NCBI GenBank assembly: GCA_022425445.1
Contig: JAKMFM010000169.1
Location: forward strand, 1 to 20,787
Reading direction: 5' to 3'
Length of the DNA: 20,787 nucleotides
Source of the DNA: Planktomarina sp.
GTDB lineage: Bacteria; Pseudomonadota; Alphaproteobacteria; Rhodobacterales; Rhodobacteraceae
A program made the translations under genes and the position numbers. The notes beneath the pieces were generated by a model, which saw only the letters and a program-made list of their open reading frames with translations, was not told the DNA's origin and searched no databases. Shown here piece by piece: positions 1 to 8,272 of this stretch. Each line of letters opens with the position of its first letter. Position 1 is the stretch's first letter.

Positions 1-2
1 AC

Positions 3-449
3 AAGATGTCACGCGATCAGTGGAATGATGTCATGCGCACCAATCTTGACGGCGTATTCAACATGACCCACCCGCTTTGGAATGGTATGCGCGAACGTAA
101 ATTTGGTCGTATTATCAATATTTCCTCTATCAACGGGCAAAAAGGCCAGTTCGCACAAGCAAACTATTCCGCCGCCAAAGCGGGCGACATTGGGTTCACC
201 AAAGCCCTAGCCCAAGAGGGTGCGCGGGCAGGCATTACCGTCAACGCGATTTGCCCAGGCTATATTGCTACAGAAATGGTGATGGCCGTGCCAGAAAAAG
301 TACGCGATAGCATCATCGCTCAAATCCCAGCAGGTCGTCTCGGTGAAGCTTCAGAAATCGCACGCTGTGGGGTCTTTCTCGCCTCTGACGATGCGGGCTT
401 CATCACAGGCTCCACAATGACGGCCAATGGCGGACAATATATGACCTGA
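3..449 (+). CDS. phaB: Acetoacetyl-CoA reductase, 3' part (5' end outside window)
   Basis: NADPH-dependent reduction of acetoacetyl-CoA to (R)-3-hydroxybutyryl-CoA, the second step of polyhydroxybutyrate synthesis, in the cytosol. The frame is open from the left edge, so the Rossmann GxxxGxG start is missing and about 147-148 residues are visible of a family length near 240. It is a classical short-chain dehydrogenase: the catalytic Ser lies in NISSINGQKGQ, the catalytic Tyr and Lys in NYSAAKAG, followed by the NAICPGYIATEMV segment. The SINGQKGQ...NYSAAKAG spacing is characteristic of PhaB rather than FabG, which is the main alternative. The ATG at 6 is internal, not the real start. A strong terminator follows 30 nt after the stop. 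The thiolase phaA would be expected upstream, outside the window. Confidence 0.9.
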   Translation, partial: KMSRDQWNDVMRTNLDGVFNMTHPLWNGMRERKFGRIINISSINGQKGQFAQANYSAAKAGDIGFTKALAQEGARAGITVNAICPGYIATEMVMAVPEKVRDSIIAQIPAGRLGEASEIARCGVFLASDDAGFITGSTMTANGGQYMT

Positions 450-474
450 TCGCCGCGATCATGCGGCTGTTTCC

Positions 475-509
475 AAAACGGCCATCCGATGGGGTGGCCG
501 TTTTTATTT
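475..509. terminator. Bidirectional intrinsic terminator between phaB and the DUF465 gene
   Basis: A 9-bp stem (479-487 with 492-500, one G-T wobble) closes a GATG loop. It is followed on the + strand by TTTTTATTT (501-509) and preceded by AAAA (475-478), which reads as a T-run on the - strand. It lies between the stop of phaB and the stop of the convergent DUF465 gene, so it can end both transcripts. Confidence 0.88.
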
Positions 510-529
510 CTCATGCTATGTGGCGGCCA

Positions 530-706
530 TTAAGCTCCTGATCCACCGGACAAACGAGAAATTTCTTCCTTCAAGAGAAGTTTTTTCTTTTTCAATTCAG
601 CGACATGAAACTGATCTGAAGCTGGAGATTTCTGCGCGATCTCCACGGCCTGACTTAGGCTCATGTGCTTGCGTTGCAACTCGGCGATTCGGGAATTTAA
701 GGTCAT
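530..706 (-). CDS. Small DUF465 / YdcH-family protein
   Basis: A 58-residue cytosolic protein of the YdcH (DUF465) family, whose biochemical role is not established. The pattern is typical of the family: N-terminal helix with a RIAELQRKHMSLSQAVE-like stretch, a short SPASDQFHVAELKKKK linker rich in lysine, then a second helix KLLLKEEISRL. It should form a short helical hairpin or coiled coil. The start is firm: a perfect AGGAGG (711-716 on the opposite strand) sits 4 nt before the ATG. The gene converges on phaB and shares its terminator. It does not overlap the methyltransferase gene that starts upstream on the same strand, 116 nt away. Confidence 0.88.
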   Translation of the reverse strand: MTLNSRIAELQRKHMSLSQAVEIAQKSPASDQFHVAELKKKKLLLKEEISRLSGGSGA

Positions 707-822
707 GGTTCCTCCTCTTGATTTGCGTATAACACCACCCGAGCATATTCATGACACGCTGTCACCTATTGCTTTTCATCGGGCGCTAAACTTGAGTAAA
801 CGCGCAAAAGTTTGCTCAAACC

Positions 823-1572
823 TTAACCGCGCCAGGAAAATGCCGCGCCGTCCCGCAACATTGCCGACACCTCAGGCACATAATCGGGATGTCCCTGAAC
901 ATGCTCAGCGCCCGAATGCAGGTTCTGCGCCGATAAGAGCTGAAAAGCTGCGCGTCCAGATTTTCGCGCCTGCAGGAGAAACAAATGCGCGGGCCGGCCA
1001 GCCCGCGGCGCCAACGGCTGTACGACAATGGACCCCAAACGTCCGTCAAGCGCCATCAATAGATCCGGCAAACGCTCCGCCCTTTGAATGGCAGTCAAAT
1101 ATCCTTTGGGGCGCAATCGTTTGGCGGCCATTTCTACCCAATGGGACAAGGCCACTTGCTCCGACCGTCCCGACGCGCGCCCGGCCTCTGGCGATATCGA
1201 AGAAGCATCTGCCGCAAAATAGGGAGGATTCATGATAACGTGGTGAAAACTGCGGTCATAAAATGGCGTTGGTCGTACAGACACATCTCCTTGACGCACG
1301 TCAAATTCGAGCCCATTTCGAGCGGCGTTTTCACGCGCCATCTGCGCATAGTCGTGCAAAATCTCGATACCATGGAGCGCAAGGCCCGGCACGCGCCGCC
1401 CCAAACAAAGGCTGGCCACGCCAACGCCGCAGCCCAGCTCTAATACCTCTTGCCCGCGTTGCGCCGGACAGGCCGCAGCCAGGAGCACCGGATCAATGCC
1501 CGCGCGATAGCCGATTTTGGGCTGCGCCAAGCGCAGCTGCCCCCCCAAAAAACCATCGACGCTGACCTGCAC
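823..1572 (-). CDS. TrmN6-like adenine-N6 methyltransferase
   Basis: An S-adenosylmethionine-dependent class I methyltransferase of the COG4123 (YfiC/TrmN6) family. The best known member methylates A37 of tRNA1(Val); that substrate is an inference here. In the 249 residues the SAM-binding motif VLELGCGVGVASL is near residues 43-55, a HGIEI acidic strand follows, and MNPPYF near residue 115 is the NPPY motif that marks amino-group methylation. An N-terminal FLGGQLRLAQPKIGYRAGIDPVLLAAA segment is typical of the family. The start is GTG at 1572, supported by the protein fold and by junction geometry: the stop TAG of the upstream DUF2007 gene and this GTG share one base (TAGTG), so translation is probably coupled. 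A GGGG stretch a few bases upstream may act as ribosome binding site. Confidence 0.85.
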   Translation of the reverse strand: MQVSVDGFLGGQLRLAQPKIGYRAGIDPVLLAAACPAQRGQEVLELGCGVGVASLCLGRRVPGLALHGIEILHDYAQMARENAARNGLEFDVRQGDVSVRPTPFYDRSFHHVIMNPPYFAADASSISPEAGRASGRSEQVALSHWVEMAAKRLRPKGYLTAIQRAERLPDLLMALDGRLGSIVVQPLAPRAGRPAHLFLLQARKSGRAAFQLLSAQNLHSGAEHVQGHPDYVPEVSAMLRDGAAFSWRG

Positions 1573-1787
1573 TATTGCCCCAAATCTACGTCATTGTCGC
1601 GCATCACGGCGGTGGCGACGAAGTGATCTGCATCGGCCACCATCAAACGGCGCGGCAAAATGCCAATGCTGCCTTCGATAATGCTGGTATTTACGTCAAA
1701 TTCGAACCAAGCTATGTCTTCACCGCGAAGCAGCATCTGCGCGAAGGCCATAAGTGTCGGATCGGTGGTGCGTAATAATTCTTTCAT
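1572..1787 (-). CDS. DUF2007 domain protein
   Basis: A 71-residue protein of the DUF2007 family (described as putative signal-transducing proteins; the function is unknown). It begins MKELLRTTDPTLMAFAQMLL, and the conserved part is the stretch around LLRGEDIAWFEFDVN and the C-terminal RRLMVADADHFVATAVM. There is no signal peptide or membrane helix. It is the first gene of a two-gene unit with the methyltransferase, sharing one base at the stop/start junction. It is divergent from the polyprenyl diphosphate synthase, with 58 nt between starts. The ribosome binding site (GATAGAG) is weak. Confidence 0.85.
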   Translation of the reverse strand: MKELLRTTDPTLMAFAQMLLRGEDIAWFEFDVNTSIIEGSIGILPRRLMVADADHFVATAVMRDNDVDLGQ

Positions 1788-1845
1788 GCTCTATCACATA
1801 GGGTCTGATGTGCCGGTTTGTCGAGAGCCTTGAGGAAAATCGAAC

Positions 1846-2844
1846 ATGTCTTTGGACGATGCAGTATCAAAACCCAATGATCGCTTGGCAGAGGCCTTGG
1901 CCGATGATTTGACCGCCGTCAATCATTTGATCCGCCAGCGCATGGCTTCCGAACATGCCCCCCGCATACCTGAGGTGACCGCGCATTTGGTTGAAGCCGG
2001 GGGCAAACGCCTGCGGCCAATGCTCACCTTGGCCACAGCACGGATGTGTGGCTATGCCGGGCCCTATCACATCCATCTGGCGGCCACTGTGGAATTCATC
2101 CATACCGCGACTTTGCTGCATGACGATGTGGTGGACGACAGCGCACAACGCCGCGGAAGGCCCACCGCGAATTTGCTTTGGGACAATCAATCAAGTGTTT
2201 TGGTTGGCGATTATCTGTTTTCACGCTCCTTTCAACTGATGGTGGAAACTGGAAGTCTGCGCGTTTTGGACATATTGGCCAATGCCTCCGCCACCATTGC
2301 CGAAGGCGAGGTGCTGCAGCTCACCGCCGCGCAAGACATTACAACCAGCGAAGAGATCTATTTTAAAGTCATCCGGGGAAAAACCGCCGCGCTGTTTGCG
2401 GCCGCCTGCGAAGTCGGCGCGGTGATTGCTGGCAAAGACGATCAAGCGGTTCAGGCCCTTGCGGCCTATGGCGACGCTCTGGGCATTTCATTTCAAATCG
2501 TTGATGACCTATTGGATTACCAAGGCAGCGCGGCGACGGGCAAAAACATCGGGGATGATTTCAGAGAACGCAAACTGACCTTGCCCGTGATCAAAGCAAT
2601 TGCTGCCGCAGATGATACCGAGCGGGCTTTTTGGCACAAATGTATCGCAAGGGGCCAGCAGGAGGCAGAAGATTTATCCCACGCCATGGCCCTAATGACA
2701 CGACACGGCACCCTCGAGGCCACCCGGGCTGAAGCCTTATATTGGGCCGAACAAGCCAAAATGGCCCTCAAAGAACTGCCAGATCACCCTTTGAAGCCCG
2801 TGCTCAAGGATCTCAGCGATTATGTCGTGGCCCGCATAAACTAG
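1846..2844 (+). CDS. ispB: Long-chain trans-polyprenyl diphosphate synthase (octaprenyl/decaprenyl)
   Basis: Condenses isopentenyl diphosphate onto an allylic primer to make the side chain of ubiquinone. At 332 residues it matches the family. GGKRLRP is at about residues 52-58, the first aspartate-rich motif DDVVDD at 93-98 followed by RRGRP, and the second motif DDLLD at 220-224, with the KT pair (GKTAALF) near 179. These aspartates bind the Mg-diphosphates. A small Ala rather than a bulky residue precedes the first motif (HTATLLHDD), which fits a long-chain product. Chain length cannot be read with certainty; Q10-type decaprenyl is expected in this lineage, so ddsA would be an equally fair symbol. 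GAGGA upstream of the ATG supports the start. Confidence 0.9.
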   Translation: MSLDDAVSKPNDRLAEALADDLTAVNHLIRQRMASEHAPRIPEVTAHLVEAGGKRLRPMLTLATARMCGYAGPYHIHLAATVEFIHTATLLHDDVVDDSAQRRGRPTANLLWDNQSSVLVGDYLFSRSFQLMVETGSLRVLDILANASATIAEGEVLQLTAAQDITTSEEIYFKVIRGKTAALFAAACEVGAVIAGKDDQAVQALAAYGDALGISFQIVDDLLDYQGSAATGKNIGDDFRERKLTLPVIKAIAAADDTERAFWHKCIARGQQEAEDLSHAMALMTRHGTLEATRAEALYWAEQAKMALKELPDHPLKPVLKDLSDYVVARIN

Positions 2845-3210
2845 AGCATGCATGTCTCATTTGGTTTCGCATCCTCATGCAATGAAGACTTTATAGCTCT
2901 CGCTGGGCAGAAGAGATTGGCAAGGTTTCCGACAGCGCCGCAGCTCTCATGATATGTCCTTGCAGCGGGCTGGCGGACGAAACACATAACGATCTCTATT
3001 GCCGTATTGATAATTTTGGCACTTGCAGTGCTTGGCCCGTCTTGGCAAGAAACTCGGAAAAATCCGGAGCCGCGCCTACCTATGTGAGCGTCTTCACTTG
3101 GTGATGAAGCCACCGCGATGCCTCTGCAAACTGCAACATTCCAAGATCCCACCACCGGGCAAGGATTATCTGCACTAATGTTTTGTTATGCAAAAATCAC
3201 TAAAAGGATG
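2845..3210. other. 366-nt convergent intergenic region without a clear gene
   Basis: This region lies between the convergent stops of ispB and ispE. I see no tRNA and no convincing terminator hairpin. The open frames here lack ribosome binding sites and family-like sequence. The only suggestive stretch is 2977-3087 (+), a hydrophobic 36-codon frame that would need an ACG start (see findings). Confidence 0.5.
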
Positions 3211-4038
3211 TCAGATCAGGAGTGCGCCGCTGGCCACCCACCAGGCCCGCTGTGTGGATTGAATGGCCGCGGCACAGTCTTGGGCGGCGGCCAAACTCTC
3301 GAACAGCGCAAAACAGGTGGCGCCAGACCCCGACATGCGCACCATGAGCGGATCCTGTGCGGCCAAAGCCTCAAGAACAGTCCCGATCATAGGCTCCACC
3401 GCCAGAGCTGGCCTTTGCAGATCATTGCGCTGCCGTTTCAGCCAAGCACAAAATTCTGTAGCCACGGGCGGCGGCGGCTCAAGCGGCATGTTAGATTTGG
3501 ATGCCAATTGCTCAAACACCCGCGCAGTCGACAAGCCACGCCCAGGGTTAACCAAACAGGCAAACAAAGGCGGAATATCACCCAATGGGGATATCTGCGC
3601 ACCAATTCCCTGCATCAAAACCGGTTTACGACCCATGCAAACAGGCACATCTGCGCCCAATGCCACCTGGGCTGCCACATCGGGCAGCGGAAAATCCCAT
3701 AGCTCGGCCATCGCGTGCAAAGTCGCCGCCGCGTCGGCACTTCCCCCACCAATGCCAGAGGCGACCGGCATAGTTTTATGCAGACGTATCTCGGTTTGAC
3801 AGCGGTTCGGAAAAAGCGCCGCTGCTTTTAGGATCAAATTATCATCCTGCACGGGAAGCTCTGCCGCTTTTGGGCCAAGGATGTTCAGCTGGGTACGATC
3901 AGATTTCCGCAGCTCCACCCATTCACCGCAATCAAGGAACGCAACCGCACTTTGCAAGTCATGCAACCCATCTGCACGCTGCCCCACCACATGCAGGCAG
4001 AGATTGATCTTTGCAGCAGCGCTGCGCCTAATCGCCAT
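3211..4038 (-). CDS. ispE: 4-diphosphocytidyl-2-C-methyl-D-erythritol kinase
   Basis: ATP-dependent phosphorylation of the 2-hydroxyl of CDP-methylerythritol in the non-mevalonate (MEP) isoprenoid pathway, in the cytosol. The protein has 275 residues and the GHMP-kinase layout: N-terminal AAKINLCLHVVGQRADGLHDL with catalytic Lys10, the glycine-rich ATP loop PVASGIGGGSADAAATL at about 91-107, GADVPVC with catalytic Asp130, and the C-terminal MSGSGATCFALF loop. The start overlaps the end of the upstream TPR gene by 11 nt (4028-4038), so translation is probably coupled. Its product ultimately feeds the polyprenyl diphosphate synthase encoded convergently next door. Confidence 0.95.
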   Translation of the reverse strand: MAIRRSAAAKINLCLHVVGQRADGLHDLQSAVAFLDCGEWVELRKSDRTQLNILGPKAAELPVQDDNLILKAAALFPNRCQTEIRLHKTMPVASGIGGGSADAAATLHAMAELWDFPLPDVAAQVALGADVPVCMGRKPVLMQGIGAQISPLGDIPPLFACLVNPGRGLSTARVFEQLASKSNMPLEPPPPVATEFCAWLKRQRNDLQRPALAVEPMIGTVLEALAAQDPLMVRMSGSGATCFALFESLAAAQDCAAAIQSTQRAWWVASGALLI

Positions 4039-5737
4039 CAGCCACTTTCAGAGGCGGCGCCCCCTCCTCGGCCAAGACGGTCGCGAGGCCCACCTCTAAC
4101 TTGCGTTCAATGCGTTTTGGATCGACTGCCTCTGGGCCAGAGTAATCGATGGCAAAACTCAATGCCCGGCGCCATTGGAATTGCGCCTCGGTTTTACGCC
4201 CGACAGCCCAGTATACATCCCCAAGGTGATCATTCACAATTGGATCTGTCGCCATCAACTCTACAGCGCGCTCCATATGAACCACCGCTTCGTTGTAATA
4301 TCCAAGTCGATACTGCGCCCATCCAAGACTGTCGATAATGTAACCCGCGTCAGGCTGCGCTGCGACGGCCTTTTGAATCATCTCAAGCGCCTCGCCCAGC
4401 TGTTCACCGCGATCTACCAGAGTATAGCCCACATAGTTCAGCACTTGAAATTGATTGGGTGACAGCTCCAAGGCGCGGTCAAAATCACGCATCGCTGCCG
4501 GCCAATCTCCCAGCCGATCATGCGCGGTGCCACGCACATAATGCAAATACCACTGCCCACGCGCCGGTTGATCAATCAGCTCAATCGCCATGTCGTAGCT
4601 GCGCACCGCCCGCGCATATTGCTCATCTAGGCGCAGAAAATCGCCCAAAGTCATGTGGACAGCGCGCAGGTTCTCAAAAGGTCCAGACAATTGTGTCAAA
4701 ACCTCAATCGCGGTTGTACCCTCGCCGATCAGATGCAACGCCTGAGCGCGGCCCAATTCTGCCTCTACATAGGCTGGATGGCTGCGCGGCACGTGCGCAT
4801 AGGTTTCAATTGCCAACTGTGGATTTCCAAGCTGTTCAAGCAGCTGAGCTGACAGCAACAGCGCTTGCATATTGCGCGGAGCCATATGGCTGGCCAGGCG
4901 TGTGTAAAGCAGCAGACCTTCTTGACCTTCGCCATTTTGCAAAGCCTGCGCCAAGAGATGTAACACTTCACCAGCACCTTCGCTGGCGCTGCGCAGGAGA
5001 TCAAACTCGACCAATGCGCCCGCCTCAATTTGCGCCATCAGACTGTTGACCGCGTGATCTGCACCGGACCCATGAAAATCGCGCAAAAACGTCAAGGCTT
5101 CCTCTGGCCGATCCAACTGCACCAATATCTGTGCCCAGGCCAAACTTCCGCGGTAATTCAAGGCAGGTGCGCCCTGCCCTTGGCCACTGAAACTTACCGC
5201 TGCACCTTCGAAATCGCCCGCCAATGTCTGGGCGAGACCTTTCTGATACAGCGCAAAGCTGCGCATACCCTCTACGGGCACCACGGCGTCAAAGAGACGT
5301 AAAGCCTCGGCCATCTGCCCCAAGCCCACGAGCGCCCAGCCTTTCAGCAATTCATCAATTGCGCTGCCAACAACGGTTGTCGATACTAGACGATCCAGCG
5401 CCGCCTGATAATTATTGCGCTTGAAATGCTCGGACAGCACCAAAACCTCGGCCAAAGGATAGCTGCCCTCACCAGCAACCAACAGACGCGCCAACGCATG
5501 GGCTTTTTTCACATCCCCCGAGGCTAAAAATGCAGTCATAGTTTGCGATACCAGCACGGAGTCGCGCGGGGATTGTGCCAAAGCACGGGCGAAATAATCG
5601 GAAGCGGGTTTGTAATCATGCGCAAGCGCCGCTTGGCGCGCCGCAATATAGGGACCAGACGCCTGATCCGCCGCTGCGCTGAGCCCAAGGCTCATGCTGA
5701 GCAGCACACCATACATAAATTTCGCAGATCGTTTCAA
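4028..5737 (-). CDS. Exported tetratricopeptide-repeat (TPR) protein
   Basis: A 569-residue TPR protein, probably periplasmic or membrane-attached, acting as a protein-interaction scaffold; partners are unknown. I place the start at a TTG (5737) because AGGGAGG lies 6 nt upstream and the reading then opens with a clean signal peptide: MKRSAKF, a hydrophobic GVLLSMSLGLSAAA core and a cleavage site near AAA-DQ. An in-frame ATG at 5788 lies further upstream and would add 17 polar residues before the signal. TPR-type helices run through the protein; the clearest are near the C terminus (RLGDWPAAMRDFDRALELSP, GEALEMIQKAVAAQPD, YNEAVVHMERAVELM, GRKTEAQFQWRRAL). It overlaps ispE by 11 nt. The TPR-ispE pairing recurs in related bacteria as far as I recall, but a functional tie to isoprenoid synthesis is not known. 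Confidence 0.82.
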   Translation of the reverse strand: MKRSAKFMYGVLLSMSLGLSAAADQASGPYIAARQAALAHDYKPASDYFARALAQSPRDSVLVSQTMTAFLASGDVKKAHALARLLVAGEGSYPLAEVLVLSEHFKRNNYQAALDRLVSTTVVGSAIDELLKGWALVGLGQMAEALRLFDAVVPVEGMRSFALYQKGLAQTLAGDFEGAAVSFSGQGQGAPALNYRGSLAWAQILVQLDRPEEALTFLRDFHGSGADHAVNSLMAQIEAGALVEFDLLRSASEGAGEVLHLLAQALQNGEGQEGLLLYTRLASHMAPRNMQALLLSAQLLEQLGNPQLAIETYAHVPRSHPAYVEAELGRAQALHLIGEGTTAIEVLTQLSGPFENLRAVHMTLGDFLRLDEQYARAVRSYDMAIELIDQPARGQWYLHYVRGTAHDRLGDWPAAMRDFDRALELSPNQFQVLNYVGYTLVDRGEQLGEALEMIQKAVAAQPDAGYIIDSLGWAQYRLGYYNEAVVHMERAVELMATDPIVNDHLGDVYWAVGRKTEAQFQWRRALSFAIDYSGPEAVDPKRIERKLEVGLATVLAEEGAPPLKVADGD

Positions 5738-5780
5738 AATCGGCCTCCCTGATGAGTCATTCTTAGGCTGAGCCTTGGGC

Positions 5781-5818
5781 AAAAACAATCGGGCCGCGCA
5801 GCTTTTTGCTGGCGGCCC
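5781..5818 (-). terminator. Intrinsic terminator of the ETF-QO gene
   Basis: A GC-rich stem (GGGCCGC-CAGC with GCTG-GCGGCCC, one bulged base, TTTTT loop on + strand) spans 5791-5818. Read on the - strand it is followed by GATTGTTTTTG, a U-rich tail. It lies 23 nt past the frame-corrected stop of ETF-QO and ahead of the TPR gene start, so it probably separates the two transcripts. Confidence 0.72.
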
Positions 5819-5840
5819 TCAAGATCACGCAGTGACGTGT

Positions 5841-7492
5841 TTACATATTGGGATAATTCGGCCCATCGCCACCCTGCGGCGTCACCCATGTAATGTTTTG
5901 ACTTGGATCTTTGATGTCACAGGTTTTGCAATGCACGCAGTTTGAAAATTGACCACAAAGCGGGCTTCCGTCCCCTCTTCTTGCACCACCTCATAAACCC
6001 CAGCCGGGCAATAGCGCTGCGCCGGCTCGGCATAGTCTGGCAAGTTCACTAAGATCGGCACGTCGGGATTGGTCAAATGCAAATGTGGCGGCTGGTTTTC
6101 CTCGTGGTTTGTCATGGCAAAGCTCACGTTGGTCAGACGATCAAAAGACAATTTCCCATCTGGCTTTGGATAGTCGATCGGTGCATAATCCGCAGCTTTT
6201 CCAGTAGATTGCGCATCGGTTTTGCCGTGTTTAACCGTGCCAAACAGGCTGAATTTGAAGATAGATTGGAACCACATATCAAAGCCACCCAGGGCCAATC
6301 CGCCCAACGGTCCAAAGCGCGCCGCAAGCGGGGCCACATTGCGCACTGTCTTGAGGTCTTTGCCCACAGGCCCGGAGCGCAGGGCGGCATCATAGCTCTC
6401 AAGCACATCACCGGAGCGTCCGGCGCTGATGGCCGCGAAAGCCGCCTCGGCGGCTGCCATGCCGGAATACATCGCATTGTGATTGCCCTTGATACGCGGC
6501 AAGTTCACCAGCCCAACTGAACAGCCCAACATGGCCCCACCAGGGAAGGCCGCTTGCGGCATAGATTGCAAGCCCCCTTTGGTGACGGCCCGCGCGCCAT
6601 AGGCCACCCGTTTTCCACCCTCCAAAACTTTGGCAATCCGCGGATGATGCTTAAAGCGCTGGAACTCCATATAGGGGAAGAGATGCGGGTTTTTATAATT
6701 CAAATCAATTATAAAGCCGACATAGACTTGATTGTTTTCCAAGTGATACATGAAAGAGCCGCCAGATTGCTTGAACCCCATCGGCCAGCCCATGGAATGG
6801 GTCACTTCGCCTTGGTTGTGATTTTCCGGCTTCACTTCCCAAATCTCTTTCATACCAAGGCCAAACTTGGGCACATCGCATTGCGCGTCCAAATTATATT
6901 TGGCGATGACCTGCTTTGAAAGCGAACCTCGGACGCCTTCAGACAGGAATACATATTTGCCATTGAGCTCCATACCGGGCTCATAAGCCTCCGATGGGCT
7001 GCCGTCGGCGGTCTTACCAAATTCACCGGCCACCACACCTTTGACCGCGCCATCGTGATGAAATAGCAGTTCAGAACAGGCCATGCCGGGAAAAATCTCA
7101 ACGCCCAGTTCTTCGGCCTGTTCAGCCAACCAACGGCAAACGTTGCCCATCGAAACGATGTAATTTCCGTGATTGTTCATCAAAGGCGGCATGATCGCAT
7201 TGGGCAGACGTATTTGCCCCGCCTCTCCAAAGACATAGAAATTGTCTTCATTCACTTCGGTGTTCAATGGCGCACCCTTGGCTTGCCAGTCTGGGATCAA
7301 TGCGTTGAGTGCCGAGGGATCCAGCACAGCGCCAGACAGAATATGCGCACCGACTTCTGAGCCTTTTTCCAGTACCACGACCTCAAGGTCGGCATTCAGC
7401 TGCTTCAAGCGGATTGCAGCAGACAATCCCGAAGGACCAGCGCCCACAATCACCACGTCATAGTCCATGGTCTCTCGTTGAATATCTGACAT
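5841..7492 (-). CDS. Electron transfer flavoprotein-ubiquinone oxidoreductase, frameshifted near C terminus
   Basis: Transfers electrons from ETF, reduced by acyl-CoA and related dehydrogenases, to ubiquinone at the membrane, using FAD and one 4Fe-4S cluster. The start at 7492 (MSDIQRETMDYDVVIVGAG) is preceded by AAGGAAAG; an in-frame ATG at 7579 would add 29 unlikely residues. The FAD Rossmann motif VIVGAGPSGLSAA follows at once. Near the end, the uninterrupted frame runs RFVVNFQTACIAKPV and stops at 5882. Moving one base around 5940-5944 restores NFQ-NCVHCKTCDIKDP and an ending GGDGPNYPNM at 5841, the normal family C terminus (about 550 residues). The first cluster cysteine (RYCPAGVYE) is before the break and the other three (CVHCKTC) are after it. 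It is either a sequencing/assembly error in a short A/T run or a real lesion. Confidence 0.9.
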
Positions 7493-7801
7493 GTCACTTT
7501 CCTTGTTACCGGCCCAGGTCGTGAAAAAATGGGCGAAATTTTCAGTCTTGCTGACAGGTTTATGCCACGTTTCAAACACAGGTCAATCGTGACGCGGCTT
7601 TCCAGAGCCAAAGGCGACGATATTTCGCATTTCGCATAGGCGCTGGACGGAGCAAGTGCCGCTCTTCCTGACCGAACCGACTAAAATGCGATCAATTGGT
7701 GCGGCGCCCCAAAAAAAATATGACAATCCTAATCTAACCCCTTGCCAAACCCCGTCGCCTTCGGTCAGGTAGATCAACCTTCAATCATGAGTGTTGTTTC
7801 A
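7493..7801. other. Divergent intergenic region between ETF-QO and greA
   Basis: About 309 nt separate the chosen starts of the two divergent genes. It holds a plausible ETF-QO promoter (7559-7586, - strand). For greA I see only a weak candidate: TTGGTG near 7696 followed after 17 nt by TATGAC. An open frame on the - strand (7583-7777) has no family-like sequence. No RNA gene is apparent. Confidence 0.45.
7559..7586 (-). promoter_or_regulatory. Putative sigma70-type promoter of ETF-QO
   Basis: Read on the - strand, TTGACC (7581-7586) is followed after 16 nt by CATAAA (7559-7564): a 5/6 match to the -35 and 4/6 to the -10 consensus. Transcription would begin near 7552 and give a leader of about 60 nt before the ATG at 7492. 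Assigned by eye only. Confidence 0.4.
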
Positions 7802-8272
7802 ATGGAAAAAATCCCGTTAACCAGATCAGGAGCCGTTCAGCTGGAGGCTGAAATGAAGACATTGAAATCTGTGGATCGCCCAACCATCATCAAGGCGATC
7901 GCGGAGGCGCGGGAATTGGGCGATTTGAAAGAGAATGCCGAATATCACTCTGCGCGCGAGAAGCAGGGGTTCATTGAGGGACGAATCAAAGAGCTTGAAG
8001 CCATCCTAGGCCGAGCCGATATCATTGACCCCGCCAAACTGTTCGGGTCGGTCAAGTTTGGCGCGACTGTGACTTTGGTTGACGAAGACACCGATGAAGA
8101 AAAAATTTATCAAGTCGTGGGCGAGCCTGAGGCGGATATCGAAAGCGGCAAGCTCAACATGCGCTCGCCATTGGCTCGGGCTTTAATTGGCAAGGACGAA
8201 GGCGATAGCATTGAAGTGCGCACCCCTGGCGGCGCGCGCTCCTATGAAATATTAAAAGTCGAATTCATCTAA
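7802..8272 (+). CDS. greA: Transcription elongation factor GreA
   Basis: Rescues backtracked RNA polymerase by inserting a coiled coil into the secondary channel and stimulating transcript cleavage. The 156-residue length from the ATG at 7802 (MEKIPLTRSGAVQLEAEM) is normal for GreA. The N-terminal helical hairpin carries the tip GDLKENAEYHSAREKQGFIEGRI, with the acidic Asp41 and Glu44 that act at the polymerase active site. The C-terminal FKBP-like domain has the expected SPLARALIGKDEGDSIEVRTPGG. An alternative ATG at 7787 adds MSVVS; neither start has a good ribosome binding site, so I chose by family length. The gene converges on moeA with a 36-nt gap and is divergent from ETF-QO. Confidence 0.93.
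   Translation: MEKIPLTRSGAVQLEAEMKTLKSVDRPTIIKAIAEARELGDLKENAEYHSAREKQGFIEGRIKELEAILGRADIIDPAKLFGSVKFGATVTLVDEDTDEEKIYQVVGEPEADIESGKLNMRSPLARALIGKDEGDSIEVRTPGGARSYEILKVEFI

Noticed and set aside
663..1235. 190-residue + strand open frame
   Set aside because: It is antisense to the TrmN6-like gene and its sequence is low in family-like features; a shadow frame.
2841..3155. 104-residue - strand open frame in the ispB-ispE gap
   Set aside because: No ribosome binding site, odd composition rich in Cys and Ser, no recognisable motif; it ends inside ispB.
3118..3702. 194-residue + strand open frame
   Set aside because: Mostly antisense to ispE; composition is typical of a shadow frame.
4459..5049. 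196-residue + strand open frame
   Set aside because: Antisense to the TPR gene; rich in Pro, His and Arg without motifs.
7583..7777. 64-residue - strand frame upstream of ETF-QO
   Set aside because: Lies in the divergent promoter region, has no ribosome binding site and no family resemblance.
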